Shown piece after piece: positions 13,000-24,089 of a DNA stretch of 64,000 nucleotides. The notes below the pieces were generated by a model that was not told the DNA's origin, did not search any database, and saw only the letters and a program-made list of their open reading frames with translations. Made by a program: the position numbers and the translations under genes. How positions within the stretch are numbered: position 1 is the first letter of the stretch; each line of letters starts with the position of its first letter. The DNA is from Siphonodentalium dalli (lineage: Eukaryota > Mollusca > Scaphopoda > Gadilida > Siphonodentaliidae), in contig CP136061.1 in the NCBI GenBank assembly GCA_032622095.1, positions 62,871,127 through 62,935,126 of the forward strand. The letters run 5' to 3'.

Positions 13000-13640
13000 T
13001 CAAGAACGTTCAAAGAAATCCGATTTCTTAATTTCCTCATTCCTGGCGTTTAGGAGCCAGAGATCCCACAACCCCCCCCCCCCCCCCCCCATGACTTCTA
13101 TTTTGAGTGCAAAGCTGATTTTTGTCAGTATTAATAGTGCTCCAGCAATTACTGATCAACAATACACAATTTCAGAAGGGGGGTTTTGAAAGTACCCCCA
13201 AAACCCCCAAAAAATTACTTCTATTTGCACTTTCGAGTATAAAGCTGATTTTCATATTAATAGTGCTCTAGTCATCACTGGTCAATAATACACAATTTCT
13301 GAAACAAAATTCCCTGGCGTTTTCATTTCAGAATACGTTTTTTTAAAGTATCCCAAAAAAAACGAAAATTTACTTTTATTTGACCAAAAAAACTGATTTT
13401 TTCCTCAATAGTTATCCTGCTATCACTGGGTACTGGTCATAAAAACCTCGTTTAAGAAACGAAATTCCGTGCGTTTTCATTTAAGAAGCACAGGTCACCA
13501 GAACAAAAATTGACCCTACCCCAATAATACTTAATTTAGGAGTAAGTAATTTTTGTTCTGGGGATCTGTGTTAAGGAGATGTTGGGTTTGAATTAAGTAC
13601 CCAACCAAAACCCGAAAAAATAGTTTTATTTGCATTGCCT
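13000..13640. repeat. Degenerate tandem-like repeats and a poly-C tract
   Basis: Loosely repeated blocks of about 110-170 bp contain aaagctgatttt and tattaatagtgct (near 13,120 and 13,245). A run of C residues lies at about 13,074-13,090. An inverted pair, agaacaaaaattgaccc and taatttttgttct, lies at about 13,500-13,560. From 13,641 to 14,645 I see no feature. Confidence 0.4.
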
Positions 13641-14645
13641 TACGCACAGATGATATTTTTTCTTAATACTATCTCCACTATCAACATTGTTCACAGACCA
13701 AACGGTAGAAAAAAAGAAACGAAATCACCCGGCGAATTCATTAAAAATGATATAGAAAATTATGAAATAATAAAAATGTTATGGACCCCGTTCACACGCT
13801 GTCAAATATACCTGGCAAGTTTATCGGAATTTCGTTGTATAAGCCCTATAGCTTATCTGTATGATTCTTGGTCGGAATCAATGGTGCAGTAACAACTGAC
13901 ATTTCATATTCTCATATAAGCAATATGTAAAGTCATGTAAAGTCGAAATATAAGGAAAATATACAATATGTAATTGTTTTTGTCATTTTTTTCGGGCAGA
14001 ATCGGGGTGAACAACATTTTCAAACTCCGCTTTTGGAGGAATTTTATAGAGTTCTTTGAAAAAAAGTCCTATTTACGTGTATGGCTTTATTGTTAGATAT
14101 TTCGTTCCTTGTGGAATTATTAATAAATTATTACTGTTTTCATTACAAAATCCAAAATAGCGGCAAAATGGTGTCCGGAATTGGTCAAATTGTGCAAATT
14201 TCGCTACATTTTACCAGATAATTTCCATTTTTTTTAGAAATAAAATATACCATGCTAAATCGATATCTGACAATAATGAGCCATATCACGAGGATGTGGC
14301 CCTTCAGTGTCCATCAAATTAAACTAGATTTAAAACACAATTTCGAAGAAAAATCAATTATTATTGTAATGCCCAGGAGGGAATTGAACTCACCAGTGCA
14401 CTGTGCACTAAACACTGAATACCAATAAGATGGCAAAAATGAACCATTAATGCCCATTTTAGCAGAAACGAGGGCGTCAATGTCGAAAATGGTTACAAAA
14501 TGGCGACCGGCAGCAGTAAAATTGGGCAAGTTTGGCTAAAGTTCACCAGACTGTTTCCATGGCATCGAAAAAAAATAATTATATCTTCATTGATTTAAAT
14601 TGTAACTAAATCTTCTCATATAATTTATAGCCAATTATAGTCCTA

Positions 14646-15290
14646 TATGCCATTAGAAGAGTGTCAAGAGCCACCAAACTTGTATCCAAACATGTCCAAT
14701 GGGTGTCCAAAACCACTTAACGAGTGTCCCAAGTCATATAAGGAGCTTAAGTCCACGCATCGGGGGTCTCAACCCACCATCTTAATTAATATAGTATACC
14801 AAACCAACACAGTCCATATAACGGGCATCCCAAATTGCCAATCAGTGTCCCGAACCACCCAGTACGCATCCCAATCGACCCAACTAGTGTCGCAAACCAT
14901 CCAAGTGGTGTCCATACACGCCCTAATGAGCAATCCAAACCATCCAACGATTGACAACATATATCATCCAGAGAATGTCCCAAATCATGCACGTGGTTTC
15001 CCAAGCCTCACAACGAGCATCTCAAACCATCAATTGAGAACACCACACCATCCCATGTGTGTCCAATAAAACCAATCAACGAGTGTTCATACTCATCCAT
15101 TGGCCGTCTCATGCAACATAACGATTGCCTCAAACCACCAGGACCAAGAGTGTCTAAAAATATCTGCCTGGTGTCTAAATTAATACCACCCCATGCAGAA
15201 TGTCCCACTCCATCGAATGATTGTGCCAACTATTATACAAATTCGTCCATCGAATATCTCAAATAACCCAGCGAGTGTCTTGGTTTGCCA
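14646..15290 (+). repeat. Degenerate ~35-bp tandem array, forward orientation
   Basis: Diverged units of the type accacccaacgagtgtcccaa repeat roughly every 33-37 bp. The array yields a 140-codon open frame on the + strand and others on the - strand. Residue runs repeat with the DNA period, so I treat these as repeat translation and not proteins. The array stops at the TTAA element at 15,293. The continuing array beyond it runs in the opposite orientation. Confidence 0.7.
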
Positions 15291-15296
15291 CGTTAA

Positions 15297-15878
15297 AGGG
15301 GTACTGTACGCCATTTTCATTAAATTTCCGGTGACAACAACGATCTAATATCGATAATATATAGAAACATAAGTAATTTGAGTCGAAGATGTATTCTGTA
15401 AACGCTCAGGTTAATAGGCTATCTTAAAATTTAATAATTTAAAAGTTAATAATTTGATATAAATTGAATTTATGACTGGAGCCATAAAATGGCGTCAATT
15501 AAATTACGAATTTGCGTAATCAAATAAAGTAAATGAGGGATACTGGCTTGTTAAACCGATCGCACACACGATCGCTTAAAATATTATGATGATACGGGGA
15601 GAACACTCAAGCCACTCACTGACTAGCGACGATACAATAACTTAAATGATTATATGGGACTAGTATGCCTATAATATAACTTTTATTTGATTCATTTGGT
15701 TGAAAACTGTACAAAAATTACTCGACAACGACAATTTGTATTTTTGCATTCCGGTAAATTTGTCACCCGTAACACTACTTCGTACTCAACAGACTTTCAA
15801 ATAATGAAAAAAGTGTTACCTTATTCTCAGACTCGGAGACTATAAAACCAACAACAACATTTGGCGTACAGTACCCCT
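15297..15878. mobile_element. TTAA-type MITE, family M, copy 2
   Basis: TTAA at 15293-15296 and 15879-15882 bracket aggggtactgtacgcc and its inverted partner ggcgtacagtacccct. The interior matches copy 1 at 10,120 with small indels. It lies exactly where the ~35-bp tandem array changes orientation. Confidence 0.88.
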
Positions 15879-15922
15879 TTAAACCCGTTGGAGGTTTTGG
15901 AACACTCATTTGATGGTCTTAA

Positions 15923-17018
15923 CCCTTTAATGACTGTAGCTTCTTGAAATATTGCGAAAATCCTGTGCCATGGGGCGCATCGCATATATAAGAAAATGCA
16001 TTGGCATAACAGTACTTATCTTGGCCATATGAGCCACGGAATTATCATAACATATGCAAGACTCCCTATGGGAGACTCGAATATATGGGAGAATGCATGG
16101 CACATGATCATTAATACTTAGACCCCGAAGCCACGACAAATAGTTTTCATGGCTGGCTCAACCGATTTTCGTGGCTGGTTAGCTAGCTAAGCCGGCTCAA
16201 TCACGAAGTTCGTGGCTGACGAAATATGGCGGCTCAGCCGGCTGAGATGTTATCATTCAGCGTATTTTCGTTTCCGAAATGTTCCTAATCCCCTGTTACC
16301 GGTTATAGACGCTGGATTTTTAGCATTTGTGGTGAACCCGTAGAATTCCAGACCACACGTGATCTTTTGATGTTGGGCTTTTCCATTATGGCGAAAATTC
16401 ACGAAGGACTGGCATGGATATACTATGTAGTTTCCCCATCTAATCGGTATAAGTAGTTACATTGGGACTTCTGTCGTCTTCATACTGCTATCATCACTGC
16501 CATCTTGCGATATATGCATGCATCATTGAATGATGAACCCGATAGTAATGATATATAATATTTCAAACTATTTTCTATTCTTATGTGTATATATTGACAA
16601 ATGCCAGTGATGTCTGAGACTGGGTGTTGTCGATATAAACAATTTATATTTTAACCCTTTCAATACCGAATGGATGCGCCCATTCAGTTATATGAAAGCA
16701 TGCATTGGGATAGTCTATTCCACATTAAGGGGCCAGGTGTTCTGATAATATAACAACCATGCCATGTCCATATTAGGCAATGCGGTTTAGTTCTTGCGAT
16801 TCACAGCACAGTTGTGCATGACATATAAGCCCATGCACACGGCTCAGCCATTTTACAATTCCGGCGGCGGAGATTTTTAAATGTGGCTGGCGTTAGAAAT
16901 AATATGACTGGCGGCGGCTTGTGGCCAATATGGCTGGCGGCGGCGGCGTGCGATGGCGGCTTCGGGCTCTATTAATACTGTATCAGCACATTACCCATCA
17001 ATGGCCATCATGAAAGGG
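15923..17018 (-). mobile_element. TTAA hairpin element, family P, reverse copy split by a nested hAT-like insertion
   Basis: TTAA at 15919-15922 and 17019-17022 flank inverted ends cccttta/g-atgac and tcatgaaaggg. The inner sequence matches the reverse copy at 59,591-59,836, including cgaaaatcctgtgcc and a decayed tatataag...gaatgca hairpin. The interior is interrupted by the hAT-like element 16,119-16,971 and its 8-bp duplication. Without the insertion the element is about 235 bp, the usual family size. Confidence 0.8.
16119..16971. mobile_element. hAT-like non-autonomous element, family H2, copy 2, perfect 8-bp target duplication
   Basis: The ends tagaccccgaagcc and ggcttcgggctcta are perfect inverted repeats except for one base. 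The direct repeat ttaatact at 16111-16118 and 16972-16979 is a perfect 8-bp target duplication. It is homologous end to end with copy 1 at 8,977 and about 100 bp shorter through internal deletions. It is inserted inside a family P hairpin element. Confidence 0.9.
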
Positions 17019-17026
17019 TTAAATAC

Positions 17027-18331
17027 TCGGTGGAGGGTTTTGTACATTTGCTTGGATGTATTGAGATGCAAGTTAGTAAATGGTTTGTGACACCATTTGG
17101 ATGGATTGGGAACTCAATGGCTGGTTTGTGATACTACAGCTGTCTAGATAGTTGTATGGATTGGGTCACTCGCTGTGTGGTTTGTGACACCCATTGCATG
17201 GTTTGAGACACCAGTTGTGTTGTTTTGGACACTCGACGTGGATATGGGGAACACGCGTGGTTGAATGGGACACTAAGTTGTCGATTTGTTCAATGATGGG
17301 TCCATTGAATGGATTGAGACGACTTTTGGTGGTTTGAGACACCTGTTATATGACATAGGACTCTCCCCCGGATGACACGTGGGACTCTGGTTGTGAGGTA
17401 TTGGGTGCATATTAGACACCCTTTCCTTTCGAACACTCGCTGGATGTTTGGGACACTCATTGTGTGGTTTTGGTCAATAATTGGATGGATTGACCCACTC
17501 GTATAATTCGGAGCACTCGTTCGATGGGTAGTTTGGAACAAACCCTATGTGGTTTGGGTCCAAACCTATGAGGTTAGGAACACCAGTTGCATTGTGTGGG
17601 GCACTACCGTGCATTGTGGTTTGGAACAATCGTTGCAGGGTTGCGACACTGATCGGGTGAATTGAGACACTCGTTGGATGGCTTGTGATACTCATTGTGT
17701 GCATGGTTTAGGACACCAAGTGCGTGGGTTGGAGGACTATATGTGCAGATCGGGAACCAGGTGCACATGGTGATGTTTGTGCCACCCATTGGAAAGTTTG
17801 AGACACCAATTGGGTTGTTTTGGACACTAGATGTACATATGGTACACACGAATGGTGGAATGAGACACTCATTTGTCCACTGGTTCACTGATTGGGCCGT
17901 TGAATGGATTGAGACGAAGTTGGTGGTTTGGGACACCTGATGTATGACACAGGACTCTCCTCGGATGGCCTGGGACACTAGTTTTGGTGCATATGGGACA
18001 CTCTTTTCCTTTCGAGCACTCGCTAGATTGTTTAGGACACTCATTTGGTGGTTTGGGGCAATCATTGGATGGATTGGCCCACTCGTTGTATGATTTGGAT
18101 CACTCGTTGGATGGTTAGGGACACTCATTTTTTGGTAGTTTGGGACAAAACCTGTGTAGTTTGGAACGGCAGTTGAACTGTTTAGGGCACTACCATGCGC
18201 TGTGGTTTGGAACAATCGTTGCAGGGTTGTGACAATAATCGGGGTAATATCGATGGCTTGTGACACTCATTGTGTGGGCTTGGACACCAGCTACATGGCT
18301 CGGGGGACCATCTATGTGTGTTGGGAACCAG
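17027..18331 (-). repeat. Degenerate ~35-bp tandem array, reverse orientation, with ~596-bp higher-order repeat
   Basis: Units of the type ggtttgggacactcgttgga recur every 33-37 bp, the reverse complement of the 14.6-kb array. Blocks also repeat at a larger scale: ttgaatggattgagacga begins near 17,304 and again near 17,900, and ggtttggaacaatcgttgcag recurs near 17,610 and 18,205, a higher-order period of about 596 bp. The long open frames on the - strand (up to 220 codons) repeat with the array and are not convincing genes. Confidence 0.75.
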
Positions 18332-19250
18332 TAGTGATGCGGACCGGACCGGACCACATTCCAAGGCGATCCAGTCCGGTCCGGTCCAGGCCATTCCAGT
18401 CCGGTACACATGCCTGGACCGGTCCAAAACGGTCCGGTCCACCTATAATAGGCTATATATGTTAATGAATTCTCTGTTTTCTCAAAGTTTTTACTCTGTA
18501 TAGTACAAACTATAAGGTTACCGAGTTCAGTGCATTGCAATGAGTCCATATATGTTCAAACTTACATTGTTTGCCGATTGTATGCATCATTGTCTGTCTC
18601 TGGTGGGATATACTGGGAACGATGCACGATAATAGTATTTCTAGTAATGCGAACATGCACTAATTAAATGTATTGGACAGATATATAGCCAGGGCCAGAA
18701 TGTGTTATAACCAATCTAACATGGCACTCAACTGATCGTGTGCATGATTCGTATCATACTTATTTTCATTAAATTGAAATTTAAACGAAATAACTATACT
18801 GATGACAATTATACAAATGTGTACTAATATGACTACTACATTAATATTGGAGTCTTGGATATTGTGATGGCTGATTGTATAGTCCTGACAATTACAGTTA
18901 TATACCTAAGTACAATTACTATTGGATTAATGTGACTGTCTTGTCTTTCATTATGAGGATTGACATGTACAAAGTACATCTATACATTGTTTTCGTGGAA
19001 TCAAACGTTTAATAGATATTAACCACTTGAATGCGTCAATACATCGTTGCTAATTGATAGGACGGCAAATACGCAATAATATTCGCGATAGTTTATTAAA
19101 ACTGAAGTAAAATAGTGGACCGGACCGAAGAGTACCGTATACCGGCGGCAAAAAGCGGTCCGGTCCGGTCCAGTAACACCCGGACCGGACCGGACCGCGG
19201 TCCACCCCTGGACCGCGGACCGGTCCAAAGCGGTCCGGTCCGCATCACTA
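18332..19250. mobile_element. hAT-like non-autonomous element with GGACCGG-rich ends
   Basis: It starts tagtgatgcggaccggaccg and ends with the inverted cggtccggtccgcatcacta. Multiple ggaccgg/ccggtcc copies fill about 110-130 bp inside each end. The flanking ggaaccag (18324-18331) and gttaccag (19253-19260) resemble an eroded 8-bp target duplication. The centre is AT-rich and non-coding. It interrupts the ~35-bp tandem array, which resumes at 19,255. Confidence 0.75.
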
Positions 19251-19254
19251 AGGT

Positions 19255-19530
19255 TACCAGTTGCATATGGTTTGGGGCACTACTTGGTGGTTTGAGAAAC
19301 TCGTTGGATGGATTATTTACGATGTTTATTCGGGACAATATTTGAATTTGGGGCACCAGACGTATGGATTTGGATACTGAGTCATAGATTGGTTTTGGAT
19401 ACTAGTAGGTGCATGACTCAGTATATTGTTTGGTAAACTCGTTAGGTGGTTTGGGACACTACTTTGATGTATTCTGAAACTAGTTGGTGGCTTTTGAAAA
19501 CTTGTATGATGGCATATATAACACTACTTA
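19255..19530 (-). repeat. Resumed end of the ~35-bp tandem array
   Basis: Units such as ggtttggggcactacttggt and ggtttgggacactactttga continue the reverse-orientation array beyond the hAT-like insertion, increasingly diverged. From about 19,531 to 19,890 nothing can be supported. Confidence 0.6.
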
Positions 19531-19889
19531 TTGGCTTTATATTTATTCGACATTTGAAGATTTAGTAAAGTTAAAAAGTTAGAAATTTAAAAAGCACTTC
19601 AATTGTTGACTTCCGATTGTCATTTTCGTCATCATTTTTGAAAACTCGGGTTATGACTTTACTATTATTGGATTAGGATTGGACATCATGTATGGTGGCG
19701 CGACTGGCACCTATATATGGTGGAAGTTACCGTAAAATTCTCTTTTTGTTACTTCCGGTTGCCATTTTGTCCTCCATTTTGGATTTTTTTCAGTCAAATT
19801 AGGCATGAAATGACAGGCATACACGCGACTGTGCAAATAGAAACCAGCAGGCTCTCGGATTATGATTATTATATTATGAAGGGAGCTAG

Positions 19890-20201
19890 CAGACTGTAAC
19901 CAAATAATACATGCTAAATTGCACTATAGTGATCTGAATGCTCATTATAAGTATGAAAGGTTTCTAACTGATGATCCAAGCTGTAGTTGTGGTTATGCTT
20001 AGGATCCTGAGCACTGCATAGTCTTTTGCCCATTATTTTAATTATAGACAACGTGAATCCTTAGTATCAACATTGAAAGACCTAAATTGTGAAATTTGTA
20101 TTAAAGATTTTCTTAGTGGAGCATCCCATGTTGTTTCTAATATAAATTCAGCAATATGTAATGCACTTCATATTTACTTTGAATCTACTGAGAGACCGTG
20201 A
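19890..20201 (+). pseudogene. LINE reverse-transcriptase ORF2 3' end, broken
   Basis: One frame reads HAKLHYSDLNAHYKYERFL, then DDPSCSCGYA, an in-frame TAG, and DPEHCIVFCPLF. A one-base shift then gives YRQRESLVSTLKDLNCEIC and runs to a TGA at 20,199. The C-x-C-G ... H ... F-x-C-P ... R pattern is the usual cysteine-containing tail of ORF2 proteins in several non-LTR clades. The stop and frameshift make it non-functional. A plausible 3' UTR follows. Clade assignment is not possible from this fragment. Confidence 0.65.
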
Positions 20202-20725
20202 CTGCATATCAACTGCAGTATAATTATCCTTTCTGCTTTAAATAGTTTAACTTGCAGATAGATACATGTGGCATATCATTATGGTTATTATATCATCACA
20301 ACTTTAATTAACATTGAAACATTTTAAACTCTAAACTCTTACCCATTGCCATCAATAGTATTTTCAGGACAACCTTGTTTTATTTAATCTTATTTAGTGC
20401 ATTAATTTAGTGACTTCATACTTAATGATTATTAGGAATTTCCATGACACAAGATATATATATATACGTACGGTACACCATTAAATTGTCATGTGTCCTT
20501 GTCTGTCTATTTTTGTATTTTTTCTGTTTGGACCCAATAAAATAGGCTGTGCCTGAGTTTTTGGGTCCAATTCATTCAAGAGTTAATGAATCAAAAAGAG
20601 AGGTTATTTCCCTGGGTAGCGAAGCGGAAATAACCGAGTCGTTGAGAATGCCCCATATACCCCTCCCCATGCATGCTCCGGGCCACCAGTATACACCCAC
20701 CATGCATCCATTCAGCACTCCATAT

Positions 20726-21210
20726 ACAATATAATCGTCTGATATGACCACGTGTAGGCCACATGATTTTCGCGTTCTTTTCCAAGATCAATAACAAGCT
20801 GATCGTGTAACATCTTGTTTTCTGTTGTCAATTAGGCCTATATATATTGATGCCTTTGGAAAACGTTCCTAATAGATTACTTTGCCAAACTTATGGATCA
20901 AAACATTCCTCATCATACATTTTTTTTTATGATTATAAATATGACATATATAACGATCGTTCAATAAATCATTCCTCTGACAGCAAAGTGAGAAATTGAG
21001 AGTTTGTGCATGCCTGTTTAAAACGATTTTAGAGACGATCGATTCGTTCCGACTCCTAATCTATAAAATATAATCGTCTCATCTGACCACGTGTGGGCCA
21101 CGTGATTTTCGCATTCTTTTCCAAGATCGATAATAACAGGTCTCTGATCGTGTAACATCTTGTTTTCTGTTGTCAATGCCTTTGGAAAACGTTGCTAATA
21201 GGTTATTTTG
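20726..21210. repeat. Pair of ~150-bp direct repeats about 340 bp apart
   Basis: ataatcgtctgatatgacca near 20,730 and ataatcgtctcatctgacca near 21,070 start two similar blocks. They share gatcgtgtaacatcttgttt and gcctttggaaaacgtt. Both blocks contain ccacgtg-like boxes. No coding potential. The stretch 20,202-20,725 shows nothing else. Confidence 0.6.
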
Positions 21211-21577
21211 CCATTATTTTTGTGAATTGTTCTTGTGTTATTGCTTGTCAATTGTATGTAACTTTTTTATTTTCCATAATTGAAGACTGAACATTTAAAC
21301 ATTTTGAAGTATAAATTTCTTGAAAATGAAATCTGGGCCACGCCTTTCTCGGTGGATGCACATGCAGTCGTTTACGATTATATAAGAAATTAAAGTGGTT
21401 TCAAATCAGCAAACTTCATGCAGTTTTTGCCAGGTCTGGGAAATGTGAAAAATCAGCTACAATACATGTAGCATATAGCAAAAAATAATTCAACACACAC
21501 ACACAGCGGAGCAGCCCAAAAACAATGGTGAAAACCTAGCTCCAGGGAAGCTCTAAAGATTTACACTCTTTAGAGCT

Positions 21578-22240
21578 TCAGATTGGGTCAGTAGTGGCCA
21601 AATCTGATACTCATACCTTTTCTAATTACAGGCGACAAAGGACTCCTGGTCGCAGATTCTGCTTGGTTCTCTTATTATGGTGACAATAAAGACAAGATTC
21701 CACCAAAAGTTCCGAAATCCGCGCCTTCATGAGCTAAAATAAAGACTTTTGTCATTTGTGCAAAAGAAATTGTTGTCTGTCTGTTTACGGAAGCGATATT
21801 TCACCACATGTTAATGCTGTTTGTCATGCGCAGTTCAATGTTTCATGATGGTCAATAAAACGTGTACTCCACCCCGAAGACGACTGTTGGAAATGTGTAC
21901 TTGGAAGATATTATGGAAAAACTAAATCCTTTTGCTAAATGTTATGCTACTATGCCAATTTATTACATATGTAATAAAAATATTACCGAAAAATTATCAA
22001 CATATACTTTTTAATAGAATTGTTGCTTCGAAAATATACTATTTAAAACGTGTACTCCAAGCCAGAATGAGAAAAAGTGTAGCCGAGTTAGATCATGCTT
22101 TATTACCCACTTCTACACAATGTTGTATTATACTTTCAACAAGTTGTAGAAATATATTGGTGATATGAAGTAATTATTTTATTCAGTGAAACATAATCAG
22201 TTCTCACATTTGTCATGCATGGTGTCAAAAAAATGACATA
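21578..22240 (+). repeat. Left arm of a ~660-bp inverted duplication
   Basis: This segment is nearly identical to the reverse complement of 23,063-23,720. It runs from tcagattgggtcagtagtgg through a terminal exon, two AATAAA sites and on to aaaaaatgacata. A 78-codon frame at 21,932-22,168 appears in both arms with one residue different, which shows how few substitutions separate the arms. Confidence 0.9.
21632..21732 (+). CDS. Putative terminal exon (32 codons plus stop) of an unidentified gene, + copy
   Basis: The polypyrimidine tract and acceptor ccttttctaattacag precede an open stretch. Two bases complete a split codon, then DKGLLVADSAWFSYYG continues with DNKDKIPPKVPKSAPS and a TGA. An AATAAA follows at 21,738-21,743. 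Acceptor, open exon, stop and poly(A) signal are in the right order for a last exon. I do not recognise the protein and find no upstream exon between the arm boundary and 20.2 kb. The same exon occurs inverted at 23,566-23,666. Confidence 0.45.
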
Positions 22241-23062
22241 ATCACATCGTCGCGCATTGATAGCTGCGCGAACTGTGTTTGTATTCTAACACCCATAAGG
22301 TTTGCTTTCGTGTGCCTATTGCGTATATATATACAATAACAACATTTGTTCAAAATAAGCTTTAGTTATTAGAATCGATTTACTGCAACAGACTAATGCT
22401 ATAAACCAGTCTTGAAACTGTATGGTAAAAAAAAGTCTCAAAACTTGTTAGACCTATTTATGAACAATAAAATGGCGATATATTATCACTAAAGTGTCAC
22501 TAAATAGGTTATTATAATTAGCGTTTGTTTCGCTAATATGAAAACATGTTACACCTAAAAATATTTGCTTTTGGAAAAGAGCATTCCGTGTGAGTCTATT
22601 CCTGATATGGTATAAATAAATAGCGTTTGTTTCACTACTGTGCGAACAACGGACGACCAGATGATGGTGCAAGTTTGTAGCTGTTAGTGCAGGGGGAAAA
22701 CCAGGACAAAGAAAACTATAACAAAACGGCTACCATGAAGTCTGCTTATCCCAATCCCAGATACAGGACGAGAGTAGGTACCGTAATTAAACTGAACAAA
22801 TAGACACTGAATGAAAAAAAAAACCCCGATATTGGCCAAATGTATGAGTCGGATCCGGAGTAGGGCAGTAGGCCTACACTTTTTAATGCTATTTCGATGT
22901 ACACTTTATTATAATAGGAGAATGATTGTTTTGTTCAACTTTTAATGAAGTTAACAATGGTATAAGTATATATACCGTATAGTGATGCAATTATACCATA
23001 TATCTTCCGAGTATCGGTACCGGTATACACACAATTTCCCCGAGTCGGCGTCAGGGCCGGAG
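22241..23062. other. Spacer between the inverted arms
   Basis: About 820 bp of AT-rich sequence with no supportable gene. It contains two partial repeats of tagcgtttgtttc-type sequence in opposite orientation to the small frame on the - strand. Nothing resembles a transposase. Confidence 0.4.
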
Positions 23063-23720
23063 TATGTCATTTTTTGACACCATGACAAATGTGAGAACTG
23101 ATTATGTTTCACTGAATAAAATAATTACTTCATATCACCAATATATTTCTACAACTTGTTGAAAGTATAATACAACATTTTGTAGAAGTGGGTAATAAAG
23201 CATGATCTAACTCGGCTACACTTTTTCTCATTCTGGCTTGGAGTACACGTTTTAAATAGTATATTTTCGAAGCAACAATTCTATTAAAAAGTATATGTTG
23301 ATAATTTTTCGGTAATATTTTTATTACATATGTAATAAATTGGCATAGTAGCATAACATTTAGCAAAAGAATTTAGTTTTTCCATGATATCTTCCAAGTA
23401 CACATTTCCAACAGTCGTCTTCGGGGTGGAGTACACGTTTTATTGACCATCATGAAACATTGAACTGCGCATGACAAACAGCATTAACATGTGGTGAAAT
23501 ATCGCTTCCGTAAACAGACAGACAACAATTTCTTTTGCACAAATGACAAAAGTCTTTATTTTAGCTCATGAAGGCGCGGATTTCGGAACTTTTGGTGGAA
23601 TCTTGTCTTTATTGTCACCATAATAAGAGAACCAAGCAGAATCTGCGACCAGGAGTCCTTTGTCGCCTGTAATTAGTAAAGGTATGAGCATCAGATTTGG
23701 CCACTACTGACCCAATCTGA
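23063..23720 (-). repeat. Right arm of the ~660-bp inverted duplication
   Basis: Reverse complement of 21,578-22,240 with only scattered differences and small indels (for example an extra gcat in the left arm near 22,217). Beyond the outer end the sequences diverge abruptly after gggtcagattg, which marks the duplication boundary. Confidence 0.9.
23566..23666 (-). CDS. Putative terminal exon of an unidentified gene, inverted - strand copy
   Basis: On the - strand the acceptor ctttactaattacag precedes the same 32 codons (DKGLLVADSAWFSYYG... KVPKSAPS) and a TGA. AATAAA lies at 23,555-23,560 in reverse. The coding part appears unchanged from the + copy, so both could be functional 3' exons of convergent paralogues. 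Alternatively the exon was carried along by a duplication and lost its gene. Sequence outside the arm on this side is a LINE remnant and a hAT-like element, with no upstream exon visible. Confidence 0.4.
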
Positions 23721-23889
23721 GTCTCATACATGTGTATATCATGTATGTGACTCAACTGGGTCTAGTGAAAACCCTTTGATGGAAATAACTTGAAGAAAGA
23801 CGAAAAGATGCCGCCTTGACTATGTTCTTCAAGTGTATCAAATGACTTGTCGTCACCAATCAAGCTACTCCACTCGTGAAGAGCAGAAC

Positions 23890-24062
23890 CAAGGACAGAT
23901 CACGAGGCCACAACCAGCGCTACACACATGTTAGAGTAGATCGATGCTTATAAATACGCCTTCTTTCCATCTGCCATACGGATGTGGAACGCTCTATCTG
24001 AAGAGGCAGTGGCATGCACTTCCCTGGAAGACTTTCAGAAGGAGATTCTCAAAACAAGCTAG
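23890..24062 (+). pseudogene. Second LINE ORF2 3' remnant
   Basis: The frame ending at TAG 24,060-24,062 reads DAYKYAFFPSAIRMWNALSE and EEAVACTSLEDFQKEILKTS. The FFPSAIRxWNxL signature followed by a short helical tail is a familiar C-terminus of non-LTR retrotransposon polyproteins. Immediately upstream the frame is lost by an indel (tagag-tagatcga), so only the 3' end survives. It abuts the hAT-like element at 24,090. Confidence 0.6.
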
Positions 24063-24089
24063 CTGAGGATGACAGAACATATATTTTAA

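Noticed and set aside
14386-14450. Possible tRNA-derived SINE (gaattgaactcaccagtgca)
   Set aside because: Resembles the complement of a T-arm/B-box, but no A box, clover-leaf or tail could be aligned.
14647-15069. 140-codon open frame on the + strand
   Set aside because: Same array in forward orientation. Repetitive translation with no splice or start support.
17604-18266. 220-codon open frame on the - strand
   Set aside because: It lies wholly inside the ~35-bp tandem array, and the residues (PNHPTS, SQTT-like) repeat with the DNA period. Neighbouring frames in the same array are also open.
21932-22168. 78-codon frame present in both inverted arms as a conserved gene
   Set aside because: It lies after the stop and poly(A) signal of the putative terminal exon. 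Its conservation is explained by the duplication itself.
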